Source: an uncultured Verrucomicrobiota bacterium
GTDB lineage: Bacteria > Verrucomicrobiota > Kiritimatiellia > CAIVKH01
NCBI GenBank assembly: GCA_937894535.1
Contig: CALBHI010000259.1
Coordinates: forward strand, 1 to 8,967
DNA length: 8,967 nucleotides
Reading direction: 5' to 3'
In this document: positions 1-6,073 of the stretch, piece after piece
How the letters are laid out: each line of letters begins with the position of its first letter
Position numbering within the stretch: the stretch's first letter is position 1
Position numbers and translations under genes: made by a program
Notes under the pieces: generated by a model
Database searches by the model: none
Told to the model about the DNA's origin: nothing
Seen by the model: only the letters and a program-made list of their open reading frames with translations

Positions 1-110
1 TTCCGCTCGGGACTCCGCTCCGCGGCGATATCCCGTTGCCCGGACTGCGGCGGTATTGACCGGCTGGTTCCGGGCCGCGAGGCGCGGAGCGCACGGCATC
101 GGCGCGGTGG

Positions 111-1328
111 TTATTCCACCGGCCGGGGTTTGGTCGTTACATCGACGGCGACCAGGCACAGGTCGTCGGCCAGCGGCTCGCCGCGCACGAAGGTCGTGAT
201 CGATTCGACCAGCGAGTTGAGGATCTCCGTCGTCGACTTGTAGATGTTCGTCTGCAGCACCTTCTCCATCCGGGCGAGGCCGTATTCCTCGCCCTCGGGG
301 TTGGTGCATTCGTGGACGCCGTCGGTGAAGAAGATGAAGGTGTGGCCGTCCAACAGGCGGACCGTTTCGCCCGCGTAGGTTTCATGGCGCAACAGCCCGA
401 GCGCCGCGCCCTTCGGTTGGGGATTGGAAAGACGCGTCACGCGGGCGCGGTCGCGGTGGAGCTGGAACGGCGGCGGATGTCCGGCACAGGCGTAGGTCGC
501 GATGCGCGATGTCGTGTCGGCTACCATGTAGAACGCCGAGGCGAAGATTGGGGTCGGCATCGCGGTGAGGATGTCGGAAAATTCGTGGTTGAGCTCCTTC
601 ATGAAGTGGGCGGAGTTGCGGGCGAGCGGCTGGATCTCGGAGATCAGTGCGCGCAAGATCGCGGTGATCAGCGCGCTGCGGACGCCGTGGCCCATCACAT
701 CGGCGACAAAAATGCCCGCGCAGTCGTTGCCGATGGGCATGAACTCGAAGAAATCACCGCCCACCGCGAGTGCCGGATTGTAGCGGTGGTGGAACTCCAA
801 CCTGAGCCGACCCTCGATATGCACCGCCGGGACGTCGGGGTACGGACGGTTGAGCAGCGCCTGCTGGAATTCCGTGGCGAGCAACATGTCGCGCGACAAC
901 TCCTCGGTCAGCCGCGCCGACTGCGCCCGCACCTCGCCACGCCAGCGCTCCATCCACGCGCTGACCTCGCGCACGGCCGGACTGTCGGTGGGCACCGGAC
1001 CGCGCACCCAGGGGAACTGCTGAACCACCGGATCATCGTCCGGTTGTTTGCCGAACGCCGTCCGCATCAGCCACACCCCGACCTGCGAGGCATCGCCCGA
1101 CAGGGAAAACACATACCGCGCCGAACGCCACCAGGCCCAGGCGAGCAAGCCGAGTCCGCCCAGCGCCGCCGCAACCAGAAGACCGGTGAGCACGGCGACC
1201 GCGGTCTTGTTCGACCAGATCTCCAGCACCACGGTCAGGGCAGCCAGACAGGCCAGAACGGCGATGGCCGCCGGCACCACCACATGCCACAGGAACCAAC
1301 GCCGCAGATCTTGTTGAAGCTTGTTCAT
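111..1328 (-). CDS. Membrane-anchored PP2C/SpoIIE-type serine/threonine phosphatase
   Basis: Encodes 405 aa. Two hydrophobic segments (about residues 15-37 and 42-67) anchor it in the inner membrane. A linker follows, including a charged, probably helical stretch (about 117-150), then a SpoIIE/PP2C phosphatase domain (about 150-398). Metal-binding signatures are visible: GGD at 190-192, VADVMGHG around D210, FTDG with D336, and DD at 388-389. The family removes phosphate from Ser/Thr, often on anti-sigma-factor antagonists in partner-switching pathways. No anti-sigma or STAS gene lies in the window, so the substrate is unknown. The reading frame is open upstream to 1496, but that extension is arginine- and cysteine-rich and overlaps the end of the upstream gene. 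The ATG at 1328, followed by MNKLQQ and the membrane helices, is the better start, with GAAGAG just upstream. The stop is TAA at 111-113. Family assignment is firm; the role is inferred. Confidence 0.9.
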   Translation of the reverse strand: MNKLQQDLRRWFLWHVVVPAAIAVLACLAALTVVLEIWSNKTAVAVLTGLLVAAALGGLGLLAWAWWRSARYVFSLSGDASQVGVWLMRTAFGKQPDDDPVVQQFPWVRGPVPTDSPAVREVSAWMERWRGEVRAQSARLTEELSRDMLLATEFQQALLNRPYPDVPAVHIEGRLRLEFHHRYNPALAVGGDFFEFMPIGNDCAGIFVADVMGHGVRSALITAILRALISEIQPLARNSAHFMKELNHEFSDILTAMPTPIFASAFYMVADTTSRIATYACAGHPPPFQLHRDRARVTRLSNPQPKGAALGLLRHETYAGETVRLLDGHTFIFFTDGVHECTNPEGEEYGLARMEKVLQTNIYKSTTEILNSLVESITTFVRGEPLADDLCLVAVDVTTKPRPVE

Positions 1329-1375
1329 CACCGCTCTTCGACCGCCGCCTCCACGGCAAACGCCGCACACTGCCC

Positions 1376-1404
1376 ATGGTAGAGCGAAGGCCTGCGAAAA
1401 GCAA
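1376..1404 (-). promoter_or_regulatory. Possible sigma70-type promoter of the phosphatase gene
   Basis: On the minus strand TTGCTT (1404-1399) and TACCAT (1381-1376) are separated by 17 bases, about 50 bases upstream of the chosen start codon. Both hexamers are imperfect (roughly 3/6 and 4/6 matches to consensus). The gene might instead be read through from the cysteine desulfurase gene, which ends 100 bases upstream on the same strand. Confidence 0.25.
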
Positions 1405-1428
1405 CGCGATTGCCGCCGGGTTTGGTGA

Positions 1429-2568
1429 TCAGGTTGCTCGCGGCAATCGCGCCAGCACCTCGGCCAACGCGGTCCGCAACGCCGCGTAATCCTCATCCGT
1501 CGTCATCCGCCCGGCGCTGATCCGTACCACCGCCCCGTGCTCCTCCGCCCACCCCATGGCCGCCAGCACATGCGAGGGCTCGTGCGCACCAGCGGCACAC
1601 GCGCTGCCCGACGAACAGGCCACACCGGCCATGTCGAGCGCGGCCAGCACCACCTCGGTTTCGCGGCCCGGCAACCACAGCAAGCTGGTGTTGGGCAGCC
1701 GTGGTTCGCCGCGCCCGATCACCACCACGCCCGGCACCGCCTCCGTGACCCAGGCCTCGAAGGCATCGCGCCGCGCCGCCATCGCCGCCTCACCCCGCGC
1801 CCGCAACCACGCGGCAGCCTGGTCCGCCGCCGCGCCGAATCCCGCCATCAACGACACCGGTTCCGTTCCCGGCCGCCGCCCGAATTCCTGCCCGCCGCCC
1901 ATCAACCCCGGCCGCCACCCCTCCGCCTCGCGCAGGTACAGGAATCCGACGCCCTTCGGCCCGTGCATCTTGTGGGCGCATCCGGAGGCGGCATCCACGC
2001 CGAGCGCGGCGAGGTTGACCGGGATCCGGCCGAGCGCCTGCGCGGCATCCGTGTGCATACGCGCTCCCGCCCCATGCGCCCACTCGGCAATCTTCTTCAC
2101 CGGGTACACGACACCGGTCTCGTTGTTGGCCAGCATGACCGAGACCCAGGCCGTGCGCGGGCCGATCAACCCGGCCAAGGCCTCCAGGTCCAGCGCCCCG
2201 GACCGCGACACCGGCGCGACCCGCATCGTGTACCCCGCCTCGGCCAACCGTTCGCGCCAGGCCAGAACGGACGTATGCTCCACCGCCGACACCACAACCT
2301 CGTCGCGGCCACCGCCGGGCCGCAACCACCCCCACACCGCCAACGCATTGCTCTCCGTACCTCCGCTGGTAAAGATGAGCTGGTCGGGCTTTACCCCCGC
2401 CAGTTCCGCCACCGAAGCCCGTGCCGACGCCACCGCCAACGCCGGACGCCGCGCCAGGATATGCGGGCTCGACGGGTTGCCGAAATCGGTCCGGAAAAAC
2501 GGCTCCATCGCCGCCACCGCCTCCGCCGCCACCGCCGTCGTCGCATTGTTGTCGAAGTAGTGCACCAT
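1429..2568 (-). CDS. Cysteine desulfurase, NifS/IscS family (class V aminotransferase fold)
   Basis: A 379-aa PLP enzyme that converts L-cysteine to alanine and places the sulfur on an active-site cysteine as persulfide, for Fe-S clusters, tRNA thiolation or similar uses. Landmarks in order are: FDNNATT at 5-11 (family N-terminus); TSGGTESN at 67-74 (PLP phosphate binding); the EHTS histidine H98; the cofactor aspartate in HTDAAQ (D174, Q177); the Schiff-base lysine in CAHKMHGPKG (K200); RRPGTE at 231-236; and the catalytic cysteine in SSGSACAAG (C324). The VRISAGRMTTDED region near the C-terminus is also typical. Length is normal. The frame is open to 2622, but family alignment favours the ATG at 2568, preceded by AGGGTGA about 10 bases upstream. 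No iscU, iscR or other Fe-S genes are adjacent, so it cannot be named iscS rather than another member. It is transcribed divergently from the DUF4405-like gene. Confidence 0.95.
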   Translation of the reverse strand: MVHYFDNNATTAVAAEAVAAMEPFFRTDFGNPSSPHILARRPALAVASARASVAELAGVKPDQLIFTSGGTESNALAVWGWLRPGGGRDEVVVSAVEHTSVLAWRERLAEAGYTMRVAPVSRSGALDLEALAGLIGPRTAWVSVMLANNETGVVYPVKKIAEWAHGAGARMHTDAAQALGRIPVNLAALGVDAASGCAHKMHGPKGVGFLYLREAEGWRPGLMGGGQEFGRRPGTEPVSLMAGFGAAADQAAAWLRARGEAAMAARRDAFEAWVTEAVPGVVVIGRGEPRLPNTSLLWLPGRETEVVLAALDMAGVACSSGSACAAGAHEPSHVLAAMGWAEEHGAVVRISAGRMTTDEDYAALRTALAEVLARLPRAT

Positions 2569-2620
2569 CGCGGGTGTCACCCTACCGCGAATCCCGCCGC
2601 AAGGAAAGACCCGGCCCAGC

Positions 2621-2626
2621 ATAATA
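2621..2626 (-). promoter_or_regulatory. Possible -10 box of the cysteine desulfurase gene
   Basis: Read on the minus strand this is TATTAT, 5/6 to the sigma70 -10 consensus, about 50 bases upstream of the chosen start codon. No convincing -35 box lies 16-18 bases further upstream, so support is weak. Confidence 0.25.
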
Positions 2627-2648
2627 ATCGCGCATCGCCCCCGTTATC

Positions 2649-2658
2649 TGGCTATAAT
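2649..2658 (+). promoter_or_regulatory. Probable -10 region of the DUF4405-like gene
   Basis: TGGCTATAAT contains a perfect TATAAT at 2653-2658. It would start transcription near 2665, just upstream of a GAGG ribosome-binding site (2668-2671) and the ATG at 2678. No good -35 hexamer is visible 16-18 bases upstream. The same TGGCTATA context recurs at the arsR promoter (3094-3101). Confidence 0.5.
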
Positions 2659-2677
2659 CCCAACAACGAGGTACGCC

Positions 2678-3058
2678 ATGTGGAAACTATGGACCAACCG
2701 GATACTTGACTTCCTGCTGTGGATCGCCGTTTGCCTGATGCTCGCCACCGGCTTCATCATCCGCTACCGCCTGCCCCCCGGCAGCCGCGGCGGCCAGGGC
2801 CTCGGCATCTGGGGCTGGAACCGCCATGACTGGGGTGACCTCCATACCTGGCTGGCCTATACCGTCTGCGGGTTCGTCGTACTCCACCTCGCCCTGCACT
2901 GGTCCTGGCTGATGCGCACCGCCTGGCCGAAGGTCCGCTGGCCGGTCATCGCCGGCCTGCTCGCCGGCGCCCTGCTCGCCGCCTCCGCCTGGCTGCTGCC
3001 CGTGGAGAAAACCCGCGGCGGCGAACACGGCGGACATACCGAACACGTTTCGCCCTGA
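2678..3058 (+). CDS. Small three-helix membrane protein, DUF4405-like (cytochrome b-like)
   Basis: Encodes 126 aa with three predicted membrane helices (about 9-29, 54-76 and 88-107). Histidines H50, H56, H70 and H74 cluster at the start of and within helix 2 (HDWGDLHTWLAY, then VLHLALHW). This layout resembles DUF4405 proteins, which are related in appearance to the haem-binding cytochrome b subunits of formate dehydrogenase and hydrogenase. Haem binding is therefore plausible but inferred. The C-terminus is short, soluble and His-rich (H117, H120, H123), which could bind metal. GAGG at 2668-2671 lies 6 bases before the ATG and supports the start. The gene precedes arsR on the same strand with a 52-base gap holding a separate promoter, so it is probably its own transcription unit. 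No electron-transfer partner gene is visible. The structural description is firm, the family name fairly sure, the function unknown. Confidence 0.8.
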   Translation: MWKLWTNRILDFLLWIAVCLMLATGFIIRYRLPPGSRGGQGLGIWGWNRHDWGDLHTWLAYTVCGFVVLHLALHWSWLMRTAWPKVRWPVIAGLLAGALLAASAWLLPVEKTRGGEHGGHTEHVSP

Positions 3059-3073
3059 TGCCTCTCCCCGCCC

Positions 3074-3103
3074 TTGACCGGCGTGCGGCTTCGTGGCTAT
3101 ATT
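3074..3103 (+). promoter_or_regulatory. Promoter of the ars operon (leaderless arsR transcript predicted)
   Basis: TTGACC (3074-3079) and TATATT (3098-3103) are separated by 18 bases, a good sigma70-like pair. Initiation 7-8 bases past the -10 box falls at about 3110-3111, which is the arsR ATG itself. The mRNA would then be leaderless, which fits the absence of any Shine-Dalgarno sequence before that ATG. The -10 box lies within the operator palindrome, so a bound repressor would occlude RNA polymerase. Confidence 0.6.
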
Positions 3104-3122
3104 TCGCCATATGACGAAATAT
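3099..3122 (+). promoter_or_regulatory. ArsR operator: 24-bp near-perfect palindrome over the start codon
   Basis: The arms ATATTTCG (3099-3106) and CGAAATAT (3115-3122) are perfect reverse complements. The centre (3107-3114) contains the palindrome CATATG, leaving one mismatched pair (3107/3114). AT-rich dyads of this form at the promoter are typical of ArsR/SmtB-family operators, whose dimeric winged-helix proteins bind as autorepressors. Here the site covers the -10 box, the predicted transcription start and the ATG at 3111. Confidence 0.75.
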
Positions 3123-3518
3123 GCCAGTGACCCGTTGCGCGCCCATGCCCGGCTGTTCGCGGCGCTTTCCGACGAAACCCGCCTGCGCCTGCTGCTCGCC
3201 CTGCGCGGCGGCGAGTTGTGCGTCTGCCAGCTCACCGCGCTGCTCGACCTCGCGCCGTCGACCATCTCGAAGCACCTGTCGCTGTTGCGCGACGCCGGGC
3301 TGGTCGAGGCCCGCAAGCAGGGCCGCTGGGTGTATTACCGCATGGCGGTACGCGCCGATTTTCCAATGGTTGGACAACGCGCCCCCGGACTATTCCAATC
3401 CCTGGACACCTCGTCCCGCATCCGGAACGACGCGCGGAACCTGAAAAAGATTTGCCGCGAGGACATGGATGATCTGTGCCGGCGGCTGGCCACTCGGACC
3501 ACGAAAGGAACACGATGA
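3111..3518 (+). CDS. arsR: ArsR/SmtB-family metalloid-responsive repressor
   Basis: A 135-aa winged helix-turn-helix protein expected to repress the operon until As(III) binds. Residues 13-32 form the LFAALSDETRLRLLLAL helix. ELCVCQL carries C37 and C39 at the usual metalloid site. The recognition helix is around APSTISKHLSLL (48-59), and the wing is GRWVYYRMA (71-79). The third cysteine of the R773-type CVCxxC motif is replaced by Thr42. Two extra cysteines in the C-terminal extension (C115, C123) could complete a three-sulfur site; this is inference. The ATG at 3111 was chosen because it sits at the predicted transcription start. A GTG at 3093 is in frame and would add six residues, but it lies upstream of the -10 box. 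The stop overlaps the arsD start (ATGA at 3515-3518), indicating translational coupling. Confidence 0.92.
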   Translation: MTKYASDPLRAHARLFAALSDETRLRLLLALRGGELCVCQLTALLDLAPSTISKHLSLLRDAGLVEARKQGRWVYYRMAVRADFPMVGQRAPGLFQSLDTSSRIRNDARNLKKICREDMDDLCRRLATRTTKGTR

Positions 3519-3814
3519 AAACAATACAGGTGTATGATCCGCCGATGTGCTGCTCGAGCGGGGTGTGCGGTCCGACGGTGGACCCGAAGCTGGTGGCCTT
3601 CAAGGCCGCGCTGAAGGAACTGACGGCGCTGGGGATTTCGGTGAGCCGGTTCAATCCGTCGCAGGACCAGTCCGCCTTTGCCGCAAACACCCTCGTCACG
3701 AAAACCGTCGAGGCGGAGGGCATGGCCTGCCTGCCGCTGATCGTGGTCGATGGCGCGATCGTAAGCCGGGGCACCTACCCCGACCTCGCGCAGTTGAAGG
3801 CGTGGGTGGTCTGA
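3515..3814 (+). CDS. arsD: ArsD arsenite metallochaperone
   Basis: A 99-aa cytosolic thioredoxin-fold protein that passes As(III) to the ArsA ATPase and raises its affinity for arsenite. The N-terminus reads IQVYDPPMCCSSGVCG, placing cysteines exactly at 12, 13 and 18, the triad shown to be essential in the plasmid R773 protein. The rest (ALKELTALGISVSRFNPSQD and EGMACLPLIVVDGAIVSRGTYP) matches the family. At 99 aa it is shorter than the 120-aa R773 protein and lacks the C-terminal vicinal cysteine pairs, which are dispensable for chaperone activity. AAAGGAA (3504-3510) lies 4 bases before the ATG. The gene overlaps the arsR stop by 4 bases, and its own TGA shares one base with the arsA ATG, so the three genes should be translated together. 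Confidence 0.95.
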   Translation: MKTIQVYDPPMCCSSGVCGPTVDPKLVAFKAALKELTALGISVSRFNPSQDQSAFAANTLVTKTVEAEGMACLPLIVVDGAIVSRGTYPDLAQLKAWVV

Positions 3815-5607
3815 TGGTGGATGGGCCGGTCAGCCCGGAGGCGTTTCTCGACGCCGCGCCGCGGTTCCTGTTTTTCACGGGGAAAGGCGGCGTAGGCAAA
3901 ACCACCCTGTCGAGTGCCACCGCACTGGCCCTGGCCCGGCGCGGGCGAAACGTGTTGCTCATCAGCACGGATCCCGCATCGAACCTGCCCGATGTGTTGG
4001 GTGCGGCCCTGACCACCCGCCCGGTGGCGCTGGACGACCCGCCCACCTTGTGGGCGCTGAACATCGACCCGGAGGTCGCGGCGAGGGAATACCGGGAAAA
4101 GGTTCTCGCGCCGTACCGGACCTCGTTGCCCGCAGCCATGGTGACCGGGATCGAGGAGCAGCTGTCGGGCGCCTGCACGACGGAGATCGCGGCGTTCAAC
4201 GAGTTCGCCCGGTTTCTCGGCGATGACCGCGCGACCGCGGCGTTTGACCATGTGATCTTTGATACCGCCCCGACCGGCCACACCCTGCGGTTGCTGCAAC
4301 TGCCCTCGGCGTGGCAGAACTTCATCGAGACGAATCCGGGCGGCGCGTCCTGCCTCGGGCCGTTGTCGGGACTGGTGGAACAGAAGCGCCTCTACGCCGA
4401 CGCACTGGCCGCATTGTGCGATCCGGCCCGCACACAACTCGTGCTGGTCAGCCGCCCGGAACGATCAGCCCTCGCCGAGGCGGCGCGCAGCCAGCAGGAA
4501 TTGGGCGCGATCGGCCTCCGCAACCTGCACCTGTTCCTCAACGGGGTGGTGCGGAACACGTCCGACGATCCGGTGGCGGCGGCGATGGCACAACGGCAGC
4601 AGGACGCACGGGCCGCGATGCCGGCGTCGCTGCGGGATCTGGCCATCACGGAGTTTTCCCTGCAACCCTTCAACACGAACGGACGGCTGGCATTGGCGGC
4701 CATCATGGACTCCATCCACCTACCGGTCTCAGGGACATCGTCGTCCGTCGAACCGCCCATCTTGCCGTCGTTGCACCAACTCATCGACGGGCTTGCGGCG
4801 AACGGGCACGGGGTGATCCTGACCATGGGCAAGGGCGGGGTGGGCAAGACCACGATGGCGGCCGCCATCGCGGTGGCATTGGCCGCGCGCGGCTACGCGG
4901 TGCACCTGACCACGACGGACCCGGCCGCACACCTTGATCAGACCCTGGGCTCCGGCTTGCCGTCGCTCACGGTCAGCCGGATCGATCCGAAAGCCGAAGT
5001 CGCGGCCTATGCCGCCGACGTGCTGGCCACGGCCGGAGCGGGGTTGGACGACGACGACCGCCGCCTGCTGGAAGAGGACCTCCGCTCGCCCTGCACCGAG
5101 GAGATTGCGGTATTCCGGGCCTTCGCCGCGGAAGTCGCGCGGGGCGGAACCCAGTTTGTCGTGTTGGATACCGCGCCGACCGGCCACACCCTGCTGTTGC
5201 TCGATGCAACCGAGGCCTACCACCGCGAGGTGCTGCGCAACCGGAGCGAGATGCCGGAGTCGGTGCGCGGGTTGTTGCCCCGCCTCCGAGACCCGTCGTA
5301 CAGCAAGGTGCTGATCGTCACGCTCCCGGAATACACCCCGGTGCGCGAGGCGGCCGCGTTGCAGGAGGACCTGCGCCGGGCGGGCATCGAGCCGCACGCC
5401 TGGATCATCAATCAAAGCCTGCAACCGCTCACCACACGGGATCCGCTGCTCGCCGCGCGCCGGCATGCGGAATCCCCGCACATCGAGTCGGCCATGCACG
5501 CCGCCCGTACGTCCTGCCTCGTCGGCTGGCAAGCAACACCCCCGGTCGGCAACGACGCACTCGCCCGCCTAACCCTCACCCCCCACGAGGAGATCCACAC
5601 GCCATGA
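3814..5607 (+). CDS. arsA: ArsA arsenite-stimulated efflux-pump ATPase
   Basis: A 597-aa protein with two homologous ATPase halves, the usual bacterial ArsA layout (R773 ArsA is 583 aa). Each half has a Walker A GKGGVGKTT (23-31 and 339-347) and the DTAPTGHT signature (150-157 and 452-459). A linker lies around residues 300-325. The three cysteines forming the allosteric As(III) site are present as C121 (SGACTTEIA), C180 (GGASCLGPL) and C427 (RSPCTEEIA). The spacing between the first two (59 residues) equals that of C113 and C172 in R773. The enzyme receives As(III) from ArsD, hydrolyses ATP and drives the membrane carrier, here presumably Acr3. The start ATG overlaps the arsD stop by one base. 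The frame stays open upstream to 3547, but that part is only arsD read in another frame. The stop overlaps the arsC start (ATGA, 5604-5607). Confidence 0.96.
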   Translation: MVDGPVSPEAFLDAAPRFLFFTGKGGVGKTTLSSATALALARRGRNVLLISTDPASNLPDVLGAALTTRPVALDDPPTLWALNIDPEVAAREYREKVLAPYRTSLPAAMVTGIEEQLSGACTTEIAAFNEFARFLGDDRATAAFDHVIFDTAPTGHTLRLLQLPSAWQNFIETNPGGASCLGPLSGLVEQKRLYADALAALCDPARTQLVLVSRPERSALAEAARSQQELGAIGLRNLHLFLNGVVRNTSDDPVAAAMAQRQQDARAAMPASLRDLAITEFSLQPFNTNGRLALAAIMDSIHLPVSGTSSSVEPPILPSLHQLIDGLAANGHGVILTMGKGGVGKTTMAAAIAVALAARGYAVHLTTTDPAAHLDQTLGSGLPSLTVSRIDPKAEVAAYAADVLATAGAGLDDDDRRLLEEDLRSPCTEEIAVFRAFAAEVARGGTQFVVLDTAPTGHTLLLLDATEAYHREVLRNRSEMPESVRGLLPRLRDPSYSKVLIVTLPEYTPVREAAALQEDLRRAGIEPHAWIINQSLQPLTTRDPLLAARRHAESPHIESAMHAARTSCLVGWQATPPVGNDALARLTLTPHEEIHTP

Positions 5608-6041
5608 AAAAACTGAAGGTCCTGTTTCTCTGTACCGGAAATTCCTGCCGCAGCCAGATGGCCGAGGGCTGGGCGCGGGCCCTGAAATCCGACGTGATCG
5701 AAGCGTACTCGGCCGGCATCGAGACCCACGGCATGAACCCCAACGCCATCAAGGTCATGGCCGAAGCCGGAGTGGATATCACCGGGCAACGCTCCAAGAA
5801 GGTCGACGAACTGATGGCGGTGCCGCTGGATGTGGTGATCACCGTCTGCGGCCACGCCGACGAAACCTGTCCGTCGTGGCTCGGCACCAAGGCGCGCGTC
5901 GTGCATGTCGGGTTTGACGATCCGCCGAAGCTCGCGAAAACCGCGGCCACGGAGGAGGAGGCGCTCGGGCACTACCGCCGGGTGCGGGACGAGATCAAGG
6001 CATTCGTACAAGAACTGCCACAGAATCTGAAACATGCATAA
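5604..6041 (+). CDS. arsC: Thioredoxin-coupled arsenate reductase, low-molecular-weight phosphatase fold
   Basis: A 145-aa cytosolic enzyme reducing arsenate to arsenite. The P-loop CTGNSCRS gives C10, C15, R16 and S17. The redox pair is C82 and C89 in VCGHADETCP, and the general acid is probably D105 in GFDDPP. These positions match those of the staphylococcal pI258 ArsC, placing it in the thioredoxin-dependent class rather than the glutaredoxin-dependent R773 class. GAGGAGA (5587-5593) lies 10 bases before the ATG, inside the end of arsA. The product, arsenite, is the substrate for ArsD/ArsA/Acr3 encoded in the same operon. Only two bases after the TAA (6039-6041) the left inverted repeat of the GxxExxY cassette begins. 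Confidence 0.96.
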   Translation: MKKLKVLFLCTGNSCRSQMAEGWARALKSDVIEAYSAGIETHGMNPNAIKVMAEAGVDITGQRSKKVDELMAVPLDVVITVCGHADETCPSWLGTKARVVHVGFDDPPKLAKTAATEEEALGHYRRVRDEIKAFVQELPQNLKHA

Positions 6042-6043
6042 GT

Positions 6044-6073
6044 CCCACAGATGCCAAGGGCGGCCCACGGATG
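6044..6073 (+). repeat. Left 30-bp inverted repeat of the GxxExxY cassette
   Basis: Composed of CCCACAGATG (6044-6053), a ten-base spacer CCAAGGGCGG (6054-6063) and CCCACGGATG (6064-6073). The outer decamers are direct repeats of each other (9/10). The reverse complement of 6877-6906 matches at 27 of 30 positions. The last three bases are the ATG start codon of the GxxExxY gene. Confidence 0.85.

Noticed and set aside
1..99. Possible start of a further minus-strand gene (ATG at 99, open to the window edge), and a CPDCGG motif in plus frame 1
   Set aside because: About 33 codons with no ribosome-binding site or recognisable motif, and the CPDCGG frame runs antisense into the phosphatase gene. 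Treated as non-coding or undecidable.
312..1382. 356-codon open frame on the plus strand opposite the phosphatase gene
   Set aside because: Low-complexity Arg/His/Gly-rich translation without family features. It is antisense to a gene with clear catalytic motifs, a usual artefact of GC-rich DNA.
1537..2709. 390-codon open frame on the plus strand opposite the cysteine desulfurase gene
   Set aside because: The translation is Arg/Pro/His-rich with no recognisable domain; the opposite strand carries a full set of cysteine desulfurase motifs.
3547..3813. N-terminal extension of the ArsA frame back to 3547
   Set aside because: This stretch is arsD read in another frame. ArsA family length, the Walker A position and the TGATG junction all support the ATG at 3814.
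4729..5532. 267-codon minus-strand frame opposite arsA
   Set aside because: Antisense shadow of a well-defined ArsA second half, with no family signature.
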